From Nitrospira sp. (GTDB lineage: Bacteria > Nitrospirota > Nitrospiria > Nitrospirales > Nitrospiraceae), in assembly GCA_013696305.1 (NCBI GenBank), contig JACCYV010000084.1:1-37198 (forward strand): a DNA stretch of 37,198 nucleotides. The letters are read 5' to 3'. Of this stretch, positions 1 through 7,589 are shown piece after piece. The position numbers and the translations under genes were made by a program. The notes beneath the pieces were generated by a model. The model ran no database searches. It worked only from the letters and a program-made list of their open reading frames with translations, and had not been told where the DNA came from. Position 1 is the first letter of the stretch; each line of letters opens with the position of its first letter.

Positions 1-1111
1 AGGTGGCTGATGTCTTGGCGGACGCTGCAATCTTCGGCGTGGAGGTCTTCACGTCGGCGTTCTGCGCGCGATGCAGGAGCGCATGATCCATCAAAACAAG
101 GGCCATCATGGCCTCGGCGATGGGCGTGGCGCGGATCCCGACGCAGGGATCGTGGCGGCCATTGGTCTCTACCGTCACCGGATTCCCCTGCTTGTCGATG
201 GAGCGGCGAGCGATGCGAATACTGGAAGTCGGCTTGATGCCGATGGTCACTACGACATCCTGGCCGGTGGAGATGCCGCCAAGGATGCCACCGGCATGAT
301 TGGATAGAAAACCGTCCGGCGTCAGTTCGTCGCCATGTTCGGAGCCGCGCTGGGTGACCGACTCGAAGCCCGCTCCGATCTCAACCGCCTTCACGGCATT
401 GATGCTCATCATGCCGGCTGCCAAGTCGGCATCCAGCTTCGCATAGACCGGTGCTCCCCACCCGACCGGCACCTGCTCCGCGACCGTCGTAATTCTTGCC
501 CCGACGGAATCACCGGCCTTCCGCAGCTCATCCATAAAGGTCTCGCACGTCGCCACGCTGTCGGGATCTGCCGAGAAAAAGGCGTTGGTGCTGACCGCAT
601 CCCACGTCTTGAAGGGTAATTCAATCGGCCCGAGCTGACTCAGATAACCGCGAATCACCACGCCGTATGTTTCTGAGAGCCACTTCCTGGCAATCGCGGC
701 GGCAGCGACACGCACCGCCGTTTCACGCGCCGAGGATCGACCTCCACCACGGTGATCGCGGATACCATACTTCTGCCAATAGGTGTAATCGGCGTGGCCG
801 GGACGGAAGGTCTCAGCAAGATTGCCGTAGTCTCGGCTGCGGGCGTCTTCGTTTCTGATGAGGAGGGCGATGGAGGTGCCGGTGGTTTTGCCTTCGAACA
901 CACCTGACAAAATTTCGACGGTATCGGACTCCTGCCGCTGGGTAACGTGACGGGAGGTGCCTGGCTTACGTCGATCGAGATCCTGTTGAATATCTGCCGT
1001 GGAAAGGACAAGGCCGGGCGGACAACCATCGACGACACAGCCGATCGCCGGCCCGTGGCTCTCGCCGAATGAGGTAACGGTGAAGACTCGGCCAAACGTA
1101 TTGCCGGCCAT
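1..1111 (-). CDS. aroC: Chorismate synthase, 3' end cut by window edge
   Basis: Converts 5-enolpyruvylshikimate-3-phosphate to chorismate, the last step of the shikimate pathway, using reduced FMN (family knowledge). The frame starts at ATG 1111 ([20 protein letters not shown]) and stays open to base 1, giving about 370 visible residues against a usual 360-390, so only a few C-terminal residues are missing. Family signatures visible are [14 protein letters not shown] near the N-terminus, the [17 protein letters not shown] segment near residue 120, and a late [10 protein letters not shown] stretch. An AGGAGGGGG ribosome binding site lies about 9 nt before the start. The gene follows aspS after only 15 nt, so it is probably the last visible cistron of the minus-strand operon. 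Because it has no stop in the window it is easily missed; the frame shows no lesion. Confidence 0.97.
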   Translation of the reverse strand, partial: MAGNTFGRVFTVTSFGESHGPAIGCVVDGCPPGLVLSTADIQQDLDRRKPGTSRHVTQRQESDTVEILSGVFEGKTTGTSIALLIRNEDARSRDYGNLAETFRPGHADYTYWQKYGIRDHRGGGRSSARETAVRVAAAAIARKWLSETYGVVIRGYLSQLGPIELPFKTWDAVSTNAFFSADPDSVATCETFMDELRKAGDSVGARITTVAEQVPVGWGAPVYAKLDADLAAGMMSINAVKAVEIGAGFESVTQRGSEHGDELTPDGFLSNHAGGILGGISTGQDVVVTIGIKPTSSIRIARRSIDKQGNPVTVETNGRHDPCVGIRATPIAEAMMALVLMDHALLHRAQNADVKTSTPKIAASAKTSAT

Positions 1112-1126
1112 GGGTCGGACCCCCTC

Positions 1127-2890
1127 CTACTCGACGAGATCCAACTTGATCCGCAATTCTTTCAACTGATCGGCACTCACGGAAGACGGCGCTTCAGTGA
1201 GCGGACATTGCGCACGCTGGGTCTTTGGGAAGGCGATGACATCGCGAATGGAATCGGCGCAGCCCAGCAGCATAATTATCCGGTCGAGGCCGAACGCGAT
1301 CCCGCCGTGCGGAGGCGCGCCATAGTCTAAGGCCTCCAGCAGGAAACCGAATTTGGCTTGAGCCTGTTCCTTGTCGATTCCCAACAGATCGAGGATCCGA
1401 AACTGAATGTCGCTGCGGTGGTTTCGAATGCTGCCACCACCGATTTCGCTCCCGTTGAGCACCATATCGTAGGCCTTCGCCCTCGCCTTCAACGGCTCCG
1501 CATCCAAGAACGACAGGTCTTCATCCATCGGCGCGGCAAAGGGATTATGCATGAAAATGTAGCGCTTTTCTTCCGGCGAATAATCCAGCAGAGGGAACTC
1601 CGTCACCCACAACGGCTTCCACGCTGTCTTATCGATCAGCTTCAATTCTTCGCCTAGCTGCAGCCTGATTCGCCCCAAGACATCATGAACCACACCGGGC
1701 TTGTCTGCCCCGAAGAGGACCAGATCGCCGGGTTTCGCTTCGGGCAGGGACGCCGCAAACGCCTGGGCGTCGAGGTATTTGGCGATCACCGATTCCAACT
1801 GCCCCTCCGCTGTGATCTTCAACCAGGCCAGCCCCTTGGCGCCAAAGCTCTTCGCCGTCTCACCCAGCGCATCAATGCGACTCCGCGCCATGGACGCTCC
1901 ACCCGACACGATCAGGGCCTTCACGATCCCGCCGTTGGTCGCTACCTCTTTGAACACTTTGAACTCACTCTTCGCAGCAAATGCCATGACATCATGCAAC
2001 GGCATACCGAACCGGAGATCCGGCTTATCGGAACCGTAGCGCCCCAGGGTTTCGGCATAGGTCATACGCGGAAAGGGCACGGGCAGCTGAACGCCCCCGG
2101 CGGCCTTGAATACGGATACGATCATCCGCTCCATCAGCGACATGACCTGTTCACGATCTACGAACGACATTTCGAGATCGATCTGCGTGAACTCAGGCTG
2201 CCGGTCATGACGCAGGTCTTCATCGCGAAAGCAGCGGGCGATTTGGTAATACCGATCGACGCCGCTCACCATCAGCACCTGCTTGAACAACTGCGGCGAC
2301 TGTGGGAGCGCGTAGAACATCCCGGAGTTGACCCGGCTCGGCACCAGATAATCCCGTGCGCCTTCCGGGGTGCTCTTGGTCAACACAGGGGTTTCCACTT
2401 CGAGAAACTGCTCACCGTTCAAGAAAGCCCGTACAGCCTGCATGATGCCATGTCGCAACCCGAGCAGCCGCTGCATTCTTGGTCGCCTGAGATCGAGATA
2501 GCGGTACTTCAATCGCAGCGCCTCGGTAATCTCGGTATCGTCTTCGATCACGAAAGGCGGCGTTTTGGCTTCGTTGAGAATGTCGATGCCATCCACGAAG
2601 ATCTCGATATCGCCGGTCGGCAAGGTCGAATTCCGTGATTCTTCCGGACGGGCCATAACCTGTCCGCTGACCGAGACGACGCACTCACTGCGCAAGGTTT
2701 GGGCGACCTGATGCACCGTCGCATTCCGCTCGGCGTTACACACCACCTGGGTCAGTCCTGTCCGGTCGCGCAAATCGATGAAGAGCACCGTGCCGTGATT
2801 CCGACGGCGTTGTACCCACCCGTTCAAGACCACTTGTTGGCCGACGTGTGATTTGGTCAATTCTCCACACCGATGGGTCCTGATCCTCAT
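1127..2890 (-). CDS. aspS: Aspartyl-tRNA synthetase, bacterial type, probably non-discriminating
   Basis: Charges tRNA-Asp with aspartate in the cytoplasm. It has 587 residues, the normal size of bacterial AspRS with its GAD insertion. Order seen: OB-fold anticodon-binding domain (about 1-110), class II core with RYLDLRRP (130-137) and QSPQ (197-200), motif 2 FRDEDLRHDRQPEFTQ (221-236), GAD-type insertion (about 285-400), and motif 3 GGIAFGLDRI (529-538). In the OB fold the sequence reads GWVQRRRNHG. A histidine at this position is reported to mark AspRS enzymes that also charge tRNA-Asn and depend on GatCAB, so a non-discriminating enzyme is inferred. The start ATG overlaps the rluB stop as ATGA, with GGAG about 7 nt upstream, pointing to translational coupling. 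Long plus-strand open frames across it are shadows. Confidence 0.97.
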   Translation of the reverse strand: MRIRTHRCGELTKSHVGQQVVLNGWVQRRRNHGTVLFIDLRDRTGLTQVVCNAERNATVHQVAQTLRSECVVSVSGQVMARPEESRNSTLPTGDIEIFVDGIDILNEAKTPPFVIEDDTEITEALRLKYRYLDLRRPRMQRLLGLRHGIMQAVRAFLNGEQFLEVETPVLTKSTPEGARDYLVPSRVNSGMFYALPQSPQLFKQVLMVSGVDRYYQIARCFRDEDLRHDRQPEFTQIDLEMSFVDREQVMSLMERMIVSVFKAAGGVQLPVPFPRMTYAETLGRYGSDKPDLRFGMPLHDVMAFAAKSEFKVFKEVATNGGIVKALIVSGGASMARSRIDALGETAKSFGAKGLAWLKITAEGQLESVIAKYLDAQAFAASLPEAKPGDLVLFGADKPGVVHDVLGRIRLQLGEELKLIDKTAWKPLWVTEFPLLDYSPEEKRYIFMHNPFAAPMDEDLSFLDAEPLKARAKAYDMVLNGSEIGGGSIRNHRSDIQFRILDLLGIDKEQAQAKFGFLLEALDYGAPPHGGIAFGLDRIIMLLGCADSIRDVIAFPKTQRAQCPLTEAPSSVSADQLKELRIKLDLVE

Positions 2891-4149
2891 GCTCTTCTCC
2901 GCGTCGACGGCCGCGACTTTCTAGCAGGGCCTCTCTGCCCCTGGCGTGAAGTCGGGGGTAGTCCACGCCGGTTTTGTTGAGATTTCTGGCCAGGCCCAGA
3001 GCGGCGCATCGCCGCGCCACGGTTAGCACCTGGAGGCTTCGCGCCAGGCCGGGAGCGCTGGAACCCCGCATCTGGCTGGGAGCGCTGAGACTTTTTCCCA
3101 GGTCCGGGACGCCGCGTTCTTGTAACAAAGCCTTGCCCTGAAGACTTCCCACTGGGGCGGGATGGTTGAGCACCCGATCGTCGTTCGGACGGCTGATAAT
3201 GAGATCCGGATCCCCTGCGCCGCGCCGTGGCACCACGACGAGAACCTTTGGGGTTGTCGGTTGTTCCGGAACGCTGAGACCGTGATCCTCGCTCGGAACG
3301 TCGAGACTTCGGCCCTCGCCCTGAGCGCTCAGGCTTGGGCGGACGCGGTGGAGCCGGTGCCGTCGGCGCCTTCCAGCGAACAGGCTTTCCTGCAGCATCC
3401 AATTCCGCACTCTCGACTCGGGCCACTCGATCTTCCACCAACTCACGCAATCGATTCGCCTCGCGGTCAGTTAAAAAGCGGTATTCTCTCGATGCTAGAT
3501 CTCCCAAGAGCAAAGGCCCCATGCGTATCCGTGTGAGCTTGATGACCGAATGGCCGACAGTCTCGATCATTCGCTTCACTTGATGCTTCCGTCCCTCATG
3601 GATAGTAACTTCGAGCCAGGAATTGCTTTCCGCTTTGCTGACCTTCATCACTTTCGCGGGGGCCGTGAACCCGTCCTCGAGTTTGACGCCCCGTTCGAGA
3701 GCCTCGATCTTAACATCATCGAGCACGCCTTTGACCTTGATCAAATAAGTTTTCGGAATATGGTAGCGCGGATGAAGGAGAGCCTGAGCGAGATCCCCGT
3801 GGTTGGTCAGCAACATGAGCCCTTCGCTGTCGAAATCCAACCGCCCGACGGGAAACACCCGCACCGTCACCCCGTGCAACAGATCCTTCACGGTCGGACG
3901 CCCTTCAGGATCGTCGAGAGTGGACATGACATTTTTGGGTTTGTTCAGGATGAGATACACATAGGGCTGCGCAGCCCGCAGATGTTTGCCGTCAACCTTG
4001 ACGTGATCTCGATCGGGATCCACCTTGGTGCCGAGTTCCTTCACCACATGGCCGTTGATGGTCACGCGACCGGACGTGATCAGCTCTTCGGACTTGCGTC
4101 GCGAAGCAAGCCCGGTCCCGGCGATGAGTTTCTGTAGTCTGACTTCCAT
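2887..4149 (-). CDS. rluB: RsuA/RluB-family pseudouridine synthase with long basic tail
   Basis: Isomerises a specific uridine in rRNA to pseudouridine. Residues 1-60 form an S4 RNA-binding domain (RLQKLIAGTGLASRRKSEEL). The catalytic domain follows, with the signature GRLDFDSEGLMLLTNHGDL; the nucleophile is Asp105. It continues with EGRKHQVKRM, typical of the RluB/RsuA group. The core ends near residue 245. The remaining ~175 residues are a low-complexity tail rich in Arg, Ser, Pro and Gly, probably disordered and RNA-binding, and far longer than in most family members. The start has GGAAGGA five nt upstream. It overlaps aspS by 4 nt and follows guaA after 82 nt. The exact target (23S as RluB, or another site) cannot be read from sequence, so the symbol is tentative. 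Confidence 0.9.
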   Translation of the reverse strand: MEVRLQKLIAGTGLASRRKSEELITSGRVTINGHVVKELGTKVDPDRDHVKVDGKHLRAAQPYVYLILNKPKNVMSTLDDPEGRPTVKDLLHGVTVRVFPVGRLDFDSEGLMLLTNHGDLAQALLHPRYHIPKTYLIKVKGVLDDVKIEALERGVKLEDGFTAPAKVMKVSKAESNSWLEVTIHEGRKHQVKRMIETVGHSVIKLTRIRMGPLLLGDLASREYRFLTDREANRLRELVEDRVARVESAELDAAGKPVRWKAPTAPAPPRPPKPERSGRGPKSRRSERGSRSQRSGTTDNPKGSRRGATARRRGSGSHYQPSERRSGAQPSRPSGKSSGQGFVTRTRRPGPGKKSQRSQPDAGFQRSRPGAKPPGANRGAAMRRSGPGQKSQQNRRGLPPTSRQGQRGPARKSRPSTRRRA

Positions 4150-4231
4150 GTAGTCCTTCCGTGAAGCGTAGTTCGTCTCTCGTCGTTCGAGGAATCAGAT
4201 TATTTACATCGTTTCACGCTTCACGATGTGC
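4150..4231. repeat. Intergenic spacer with TTCACG-type repeats
   Basis: This 82-bp gap between guaA and rluB holds GTTTCAC followed directly by GCTTCAC (near 4208-4221) and an opposite-strand CGTGAAGCG near 4160-4169. Together they can form a weak hairpin. The same 7-bp theme appears on the other side of guaA. No terminator T-run is evident. Confidence 0.5.
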
Positions 4232-5788
4232 CTACTCCCACTCGATCGTTGACGGTGGCTTGGAACTGATGTCATAGACCACGCGGTTGACACCCTTCAC
4301 TTCGTTGATGATCCGACTCGACATTTTCCCTAGCACATCGTTCGGAATCTTGGCCCAGTCAGCGGTCATGCCGTCGAGACTCGTCACCGCGCGAATCGCA
4401 ATGACATACTCATACGTTCGCTGATCCCCCATGACGCCCACCGTTCGGATCGGCAGCAAGACGGCGAAGGCCTGCCAAATTTCCCGATACAGACCTGCGC
4501 CTCGGATCTCTTGGTCGACGATCGTTTCCGCACCGCGCAGGATAGCCAAACGGTCCTTCGTCACCGCGCCGAGCACTCGAATAGCCAATCCTGGTCCCGG
4601 AAACGGCTGCCGCCAGATAATTTCATCCGGCAGTCCGAGTTCCTGTCCCAACACCCGCACTTCGTCCTTGAACAGTTCTCGAAGAGGTTCGACGAGTTTC
4701 AACTTCATCCTCGTCGGCAACCCGCCGACATTGTGGTGCGTCTTGATCGTTGCCGACGGCCCCTTGAAACTGACACTTTCAATGACATCCGGATACAACG
4801 TCCCTTGTACCAAGTAGGTGACCTCCTTGAACTTCTTGGATTCGACTTCGAAATTCTTAATGAACAACCGTCCGATGATCTTCCGTTTTCTCTCGGGATC
4901 AATGACACCCTTCAGAGCCGTGAGAAACTGACTGGTGCGATCGAGCATCCGCATGTTCAGATGCAACTGCGAGGCAAACGTTTTCTGCACTTGATCGCGC
5001 TCACCAGCCCGCAACACTCCATTGTCCACAAAAATGCAGGTCAACTGGTCACCGATCGCTCGATGCGTGAGAGCCGCCGCCACCGACGAATCAACCCCGC
5101 CGCTCAAGGCACAGATCACTCGCTCTTTGCCAACCTTGTCCCGAATCTGCTCCACCGCCGTCTCAACGTAGGACCGCATGGTCCAGGTCGGCTTGCAGCC
5201 GCAAATGTCGTAGACGAAATTCCGTAAGATTCCGGCGCCTTCGGAGGTGTGTGCCACCTCAGGATGAAACTGGAGGCAGTAGATGCGCTGTGTGGCATCG
5301 TGCCGCTTCATGGCCGCGATAGGCGAATTATCCGTATGTGCAATGGAACGGAACCCGTCCGGCATGCGCTTAATTCGATCGCCGTGCGACATCCAGACTC
5401 CGCTAGACCCGCCGGTGCCGATGCCTTTGAATAGATCCGACCGGTCGTCGAGATGCAGCTCAGCTCTGCCGAATTCCCGATGCGTAGCCTTTTCCACCTC
5501 GCCACCTTGGAGATGCGTCACCAGTTGCATGCCATAGCAGATGCCAAGAATGGGAATACTTTGATCGAAGAGTTGTTTCGAGACTGATGGCGCCTTCTTG
5601 TCATACACGCTCGACGGACCGCCGGACAGCACGATGCCTTTCGGTCGGTAGGCCAACACGGTGGCGAGGGGAACCGTACAGGGCAAGATCTGCGAGTAGA
5701 CCTGCGCTTCGCGAATGCGCCGCGCAATCAACTGGGTGTACTGAGACCCGAAGTCGAGGACGATGATTCTATCGTGCCAGAGTTCCAT
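4232..5788 (-). CDS. guaA: GMP synthase (glutamine-hydrolysing)
   Basis: Aminates XMP to GMP using glutamine and ATP. It has 518 residues, full length for the two-domain bacterial enzyme. The N-terminal class I amidotransferase domain carries GICYGMQ with nucleophile Cys84 and the triad partners His175 and Glu177 in QFHPEV. The ATP-pyrophosphatase domain has the P-loop SGGVDSS at 229-235. The C-terminal dimerisation domain ends in the conserved KPPSTIEWE. The ATG at 5788 has no clear Shine-Dalgarno sequence. It fits the usual start a few residues before [13 protein letters not shown], so I keep it. It lies 92 nt after guaB, and the two genes make a guanine-nucleotide unit in pathway order. 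Confidence 0.98.
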   Translation of the reverse strand: MELWHDRIIVLDFGSQYTQLIARRIREAQVYSQILPCTVPLATVLAYRPKGIVLSGGPSSVYDKKAPSVSKQLFDQSIPILGICYGMQLVTHLQGGEVEKATHREFGRAELHLDDRSDLFKGIGTGGSSGVWMSHGDRIKRMPDGFRSIAHTDNSPIAAMKRHDATQRIYCLQFHPEVAHTSEGAGILRNFVYDICGCKPTWTMRSYVETAVEQIRDKVGKERVICALSGGVDSSVAAALTHRAIGDQLTCIFVDNGVLRAGERDQVQKTFASQLHLNMRMLDRTSQFLTALKGVIDPERKRKIIGRLFIKNFEVESKKFKEVTYLVQGTLYPDVIESVSFKGPSATIKTHHNVGGLPTRMKLKLVEPLRELFKDEVRVLGQELGLPDEIIWRQPFPGPGLAIRVLGAVTKDRLAILRGAETIVDQEIRGAGLYREIWQAFAVLLPIRTVGVMGDQRTYEYVIAIRAVTSLDGMTADWAKIPNDVLGKMSSRIINEVKGVNRVVYDISSKPPSTIEWE

Positions 5789-5880
5789 GGAGACGTTTTT
5801 CGTGGAGCGTGAACCGTGGTGCGTGTAGTGAGGAGATCGGAATTACGAGATACGCTTCACGAGGAACGTTTCACGCGAGG
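5789..5880. repeat. Intergenic heptad repeats between guaB and guaA
   Basis: The 92-bp gap contains four consecutive 7-bp units beginning CGTG (CGTGGAG, CGTGAAC, CGTGGTG, CGTGTAG, near 5800-5828). A second 7-bp phased run follows (GCTTCAC, GAGGAAC, GTTTCAC, near 5851-5876). The units are degenerate but the period of 7 is regular. I see no terminator or riboswitch here. Confidence 0.5.
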
Positions 5881-7347
5881 TTATTCCCAATCGGTGCGAT
5901 AATTGGGGGCTTCTTTGGTGATGATGACGTCGTGCACATGTCCTTCACGCAGGCCGGCTATTGTTTGACGGATGAACATCGCCTTTTGCTGCAAATCCGG
6001 TATGGTCTTACACCCGCAGTAACCCATGCCGGACTTTACCCCGCCGACCATTTGATAGATATGCGGCGCCAACAGTCCCTTGTACGGCACCCGGCCTTCA
6101 ATCCCTTCCGGTACGAGCTTCGGGGCAGGCCGTCCGGCCTGTCCGTACCGATCGCCCCCGCCCCGCTCCATGGCTCCGATCGACCCCATTCCACGATACA
6201 CCTTGTAGGTCCGGGCCTGGAACAACACCGTTTCGCCAGGGGCTTCTTCGGTCCCCGCCAGAAGACTGCCCAACATGACCGCCGAGGCACCCGCTGCCAG
6301 GGCTTTCGTAATATCGCCGGAATACTTGATGCCGCCATCCGCAATCACCGGGATGCCGGATCCGGACAACACCTTGGCGCAATCCGCAATGGCTGTCAGC
6401 TGCGGCATGCCCGCACCGGACACCATCCGCGTCGTGCAAATCGATCCCGGCCCCACGCCCACTTTGACCGCATCCACACCGGCCTTCACTAAATCCTTCG
6501 CCGCCTGGGCCGTCGCAATATTGCCCGCGATGATGTCCAACTGAGGATGGGCCTTCCGCACCATTTTCACCGTATCCAGCACCGCCTGTGAATGCCCGTG
6601 CGCCGTATCCACGACAACGACATCCACCCCGGCTTTGACGAGCAAGGCGACGCGCTCTCCAGTCTCAGGACCGACCCCTAGAGCTGCTCCTACCCGCAAA
6701 CGACCGTGAGTGTCTTTGCACGCATGAGGATACTTAATGCGCTTTTCGATGTCTTTAATCGTGATCAACCCTTTGAGCTCAAACTGCTTGTTCACCACCG
6801 GGAGCTTTTCAATCCGGTGTTCATGCAGAATTTCCCGCGCCTTCTCCAGATCGGTCCCTTCCGGCGCGGTAATGAGCTTGTCGCGCTTCATCACTTGCGA
6901 CACCTTCAGGTCCATTCGGGTCTCGAACCGCAAATCGCGATTCGTCAGGATGCCGACCAGCTTGCCGCCCTTGGTCACCGGGATCCCGGAGATCCGATAT
7001 CTGGACATAAGATCGTGCGCATCACGAATGGTCTGGTCGGGTGAGATCGTGATGGGATCCAGAATCATGCCGCTCTCAGATTTTTTTACTCTATCGATTT
7101 CGGCAGCTTGGTCGGTCGGCGAGAGCACCCGGTGAATGATGCCGATCCCCCCCTCCTGCGCCATCGCTATAGCTAGCCGCGCTTCCGTCACAGTATCCAT
7201 TGCGGCGCTGACGATGGGAATATTGAGCGGAATGTTTCGGGATAGACGGGTTCGGGTATCGACCTCGCTGGGGAGGACGTGCGATTTCGCCGGCACCAGG
7301 ACGACGTCGTCGTACGTCAATCCCACCCGAATCTCCTTATCCAACAT
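5881..7347 (-). CDS. guaB: IMP dehydrogenase with CBS pair
   Basis: Oxidises IMP to XMP with NAD+, the committed step of guanine nucleotide synthesis. I choose ATG 7347 ([19 protein letters not shown]), giving 488 residues, the usual size. An upstream in-frame extension to 7473 runs into a palindromic repeat element and is not protein-like. Layout: N-terminal part of the TIM barrel, two CBS domains at about 95-205 (regulatory nucleotide binding in the family), then the rest of the barrel. The catalytic Cys304 sits in GPGSICTTR, followed by [10 protein letters not shown] for IMP phosphate binding and the mobile-flap sequence RYGQ. A purine-rich GAGAGGGTGGGA lies just upstream of the start. guaA follows on the same strand. 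Confidence 0.97.
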   Translation of the reverse strand: MLDKEIRVGLTYDDVVLVPAKSHVLPSEVDTRTRLSRNIPLNIPIVSAAMDTVTEARLAIAMAQEGGIGIIHRVLSPTDQAAEIDRVKKSESGMILDPITISPDQTIRDAHDLMSRYRISGIPVTKGGKLVGILTNRDLRFETRMDLKVSQVMKRDKLITAPEGTDLEKAREILHEHRIEKLPVVNKQFELKGLITIKDIEKRIKYPHACKDTHGRLRVGAALGVGPETGERVALLVKAGVDVVVVDTAHGHSQAVLDTVKMVRKAHPQLDIIAGNIATAQAAKDLVKAGVDAVKVGVGPGSICTTRMVSGAGMPQLTAIADCAKVLSGSGIPVIADGGIKYSGDITKALAAGASAVMLGSLLAGTEEAPGETVLFQARTYKVYRGMGSIGAMERGGGDRYGQAGRPAPKLVPEGIEGRVPYKGLLAPHIYQMVGGVKSGMGYCGCKTIPDLQQKAMFIRQTIAGLREGHVHDVIITKEAPNYRTDWE

Positions 7348-7388
7348 CAAATCCCACCCTCTCCCGGGCCTCTCGCCCGTTGCCCCTA

Positions 7389-7513
7389 GCAGGATGCTGA
7401 AAAAGTCCGCCAGCAGCGTTCGCGCATCGTTCAGACCCTCAACGTACCCAGAGGGTACGCCTCGGCCCTTCACTCGCTGCGGCCTTGCTGGACGGCCATT
7501 TTGAGCATCCTGC
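7389..7513. repeat. 125-bp imperfect palindromic intergenic element
   Basis: The element begins GCAGGATGCTGAAAA and ends with the near-complement TTTTGAGCATCCTGC. It is centred exactly on GTACCC-AGA-GGGTAC at 7444-7458 (midpoint 7451). Arms match strongly at both ends and the centre, with mismatches and 1-nt shifts between, as expected for a dispersed REP- or MITE-like repeat that folds into a long hairpin. It lies between the NHL-protein gene and guaB, so it could also act as a transcription barrier. No transposase is adjacent. I recall very similar sequences being common between genes in Nitrospira genomes, but have not checked. Confidence 0.75.
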
Positions 7514-7589
7514 GGAAGTGTTCACCCTACTGTGCACACGTGCGGATCATCGGAATTCTAGCGTGCCAAAATAGTTTTTCCGCAGCCTG

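Noticed and set aside
655-1095. 146-codon minus-strand frame at the left end
   Set aside because: It is out of frame with chorismate synthase, which covers the same bases with clear family motifs from ATG 1111.
1685-2638. 317-codon plus-strand open frame
   Set aside because: It lies wholly antisense within aspS, which has all class II motifs. The frame has no recognisable domain or ribosome binding site and is a composition artefact of GC-rich coding DNA.
4511-5227. 238-codon plus-strand open frame
   Set aside because: It is antisense to guaA, whose catalytic motifs are complete; the product is unlike any protein.
7348-7473. 42-codon N-terminal extension of guaB
   Set aside because: It runs into the palindromic repeat and precedes the normal IMPDH N-terminus; 488 residues from 7347 is the family length.
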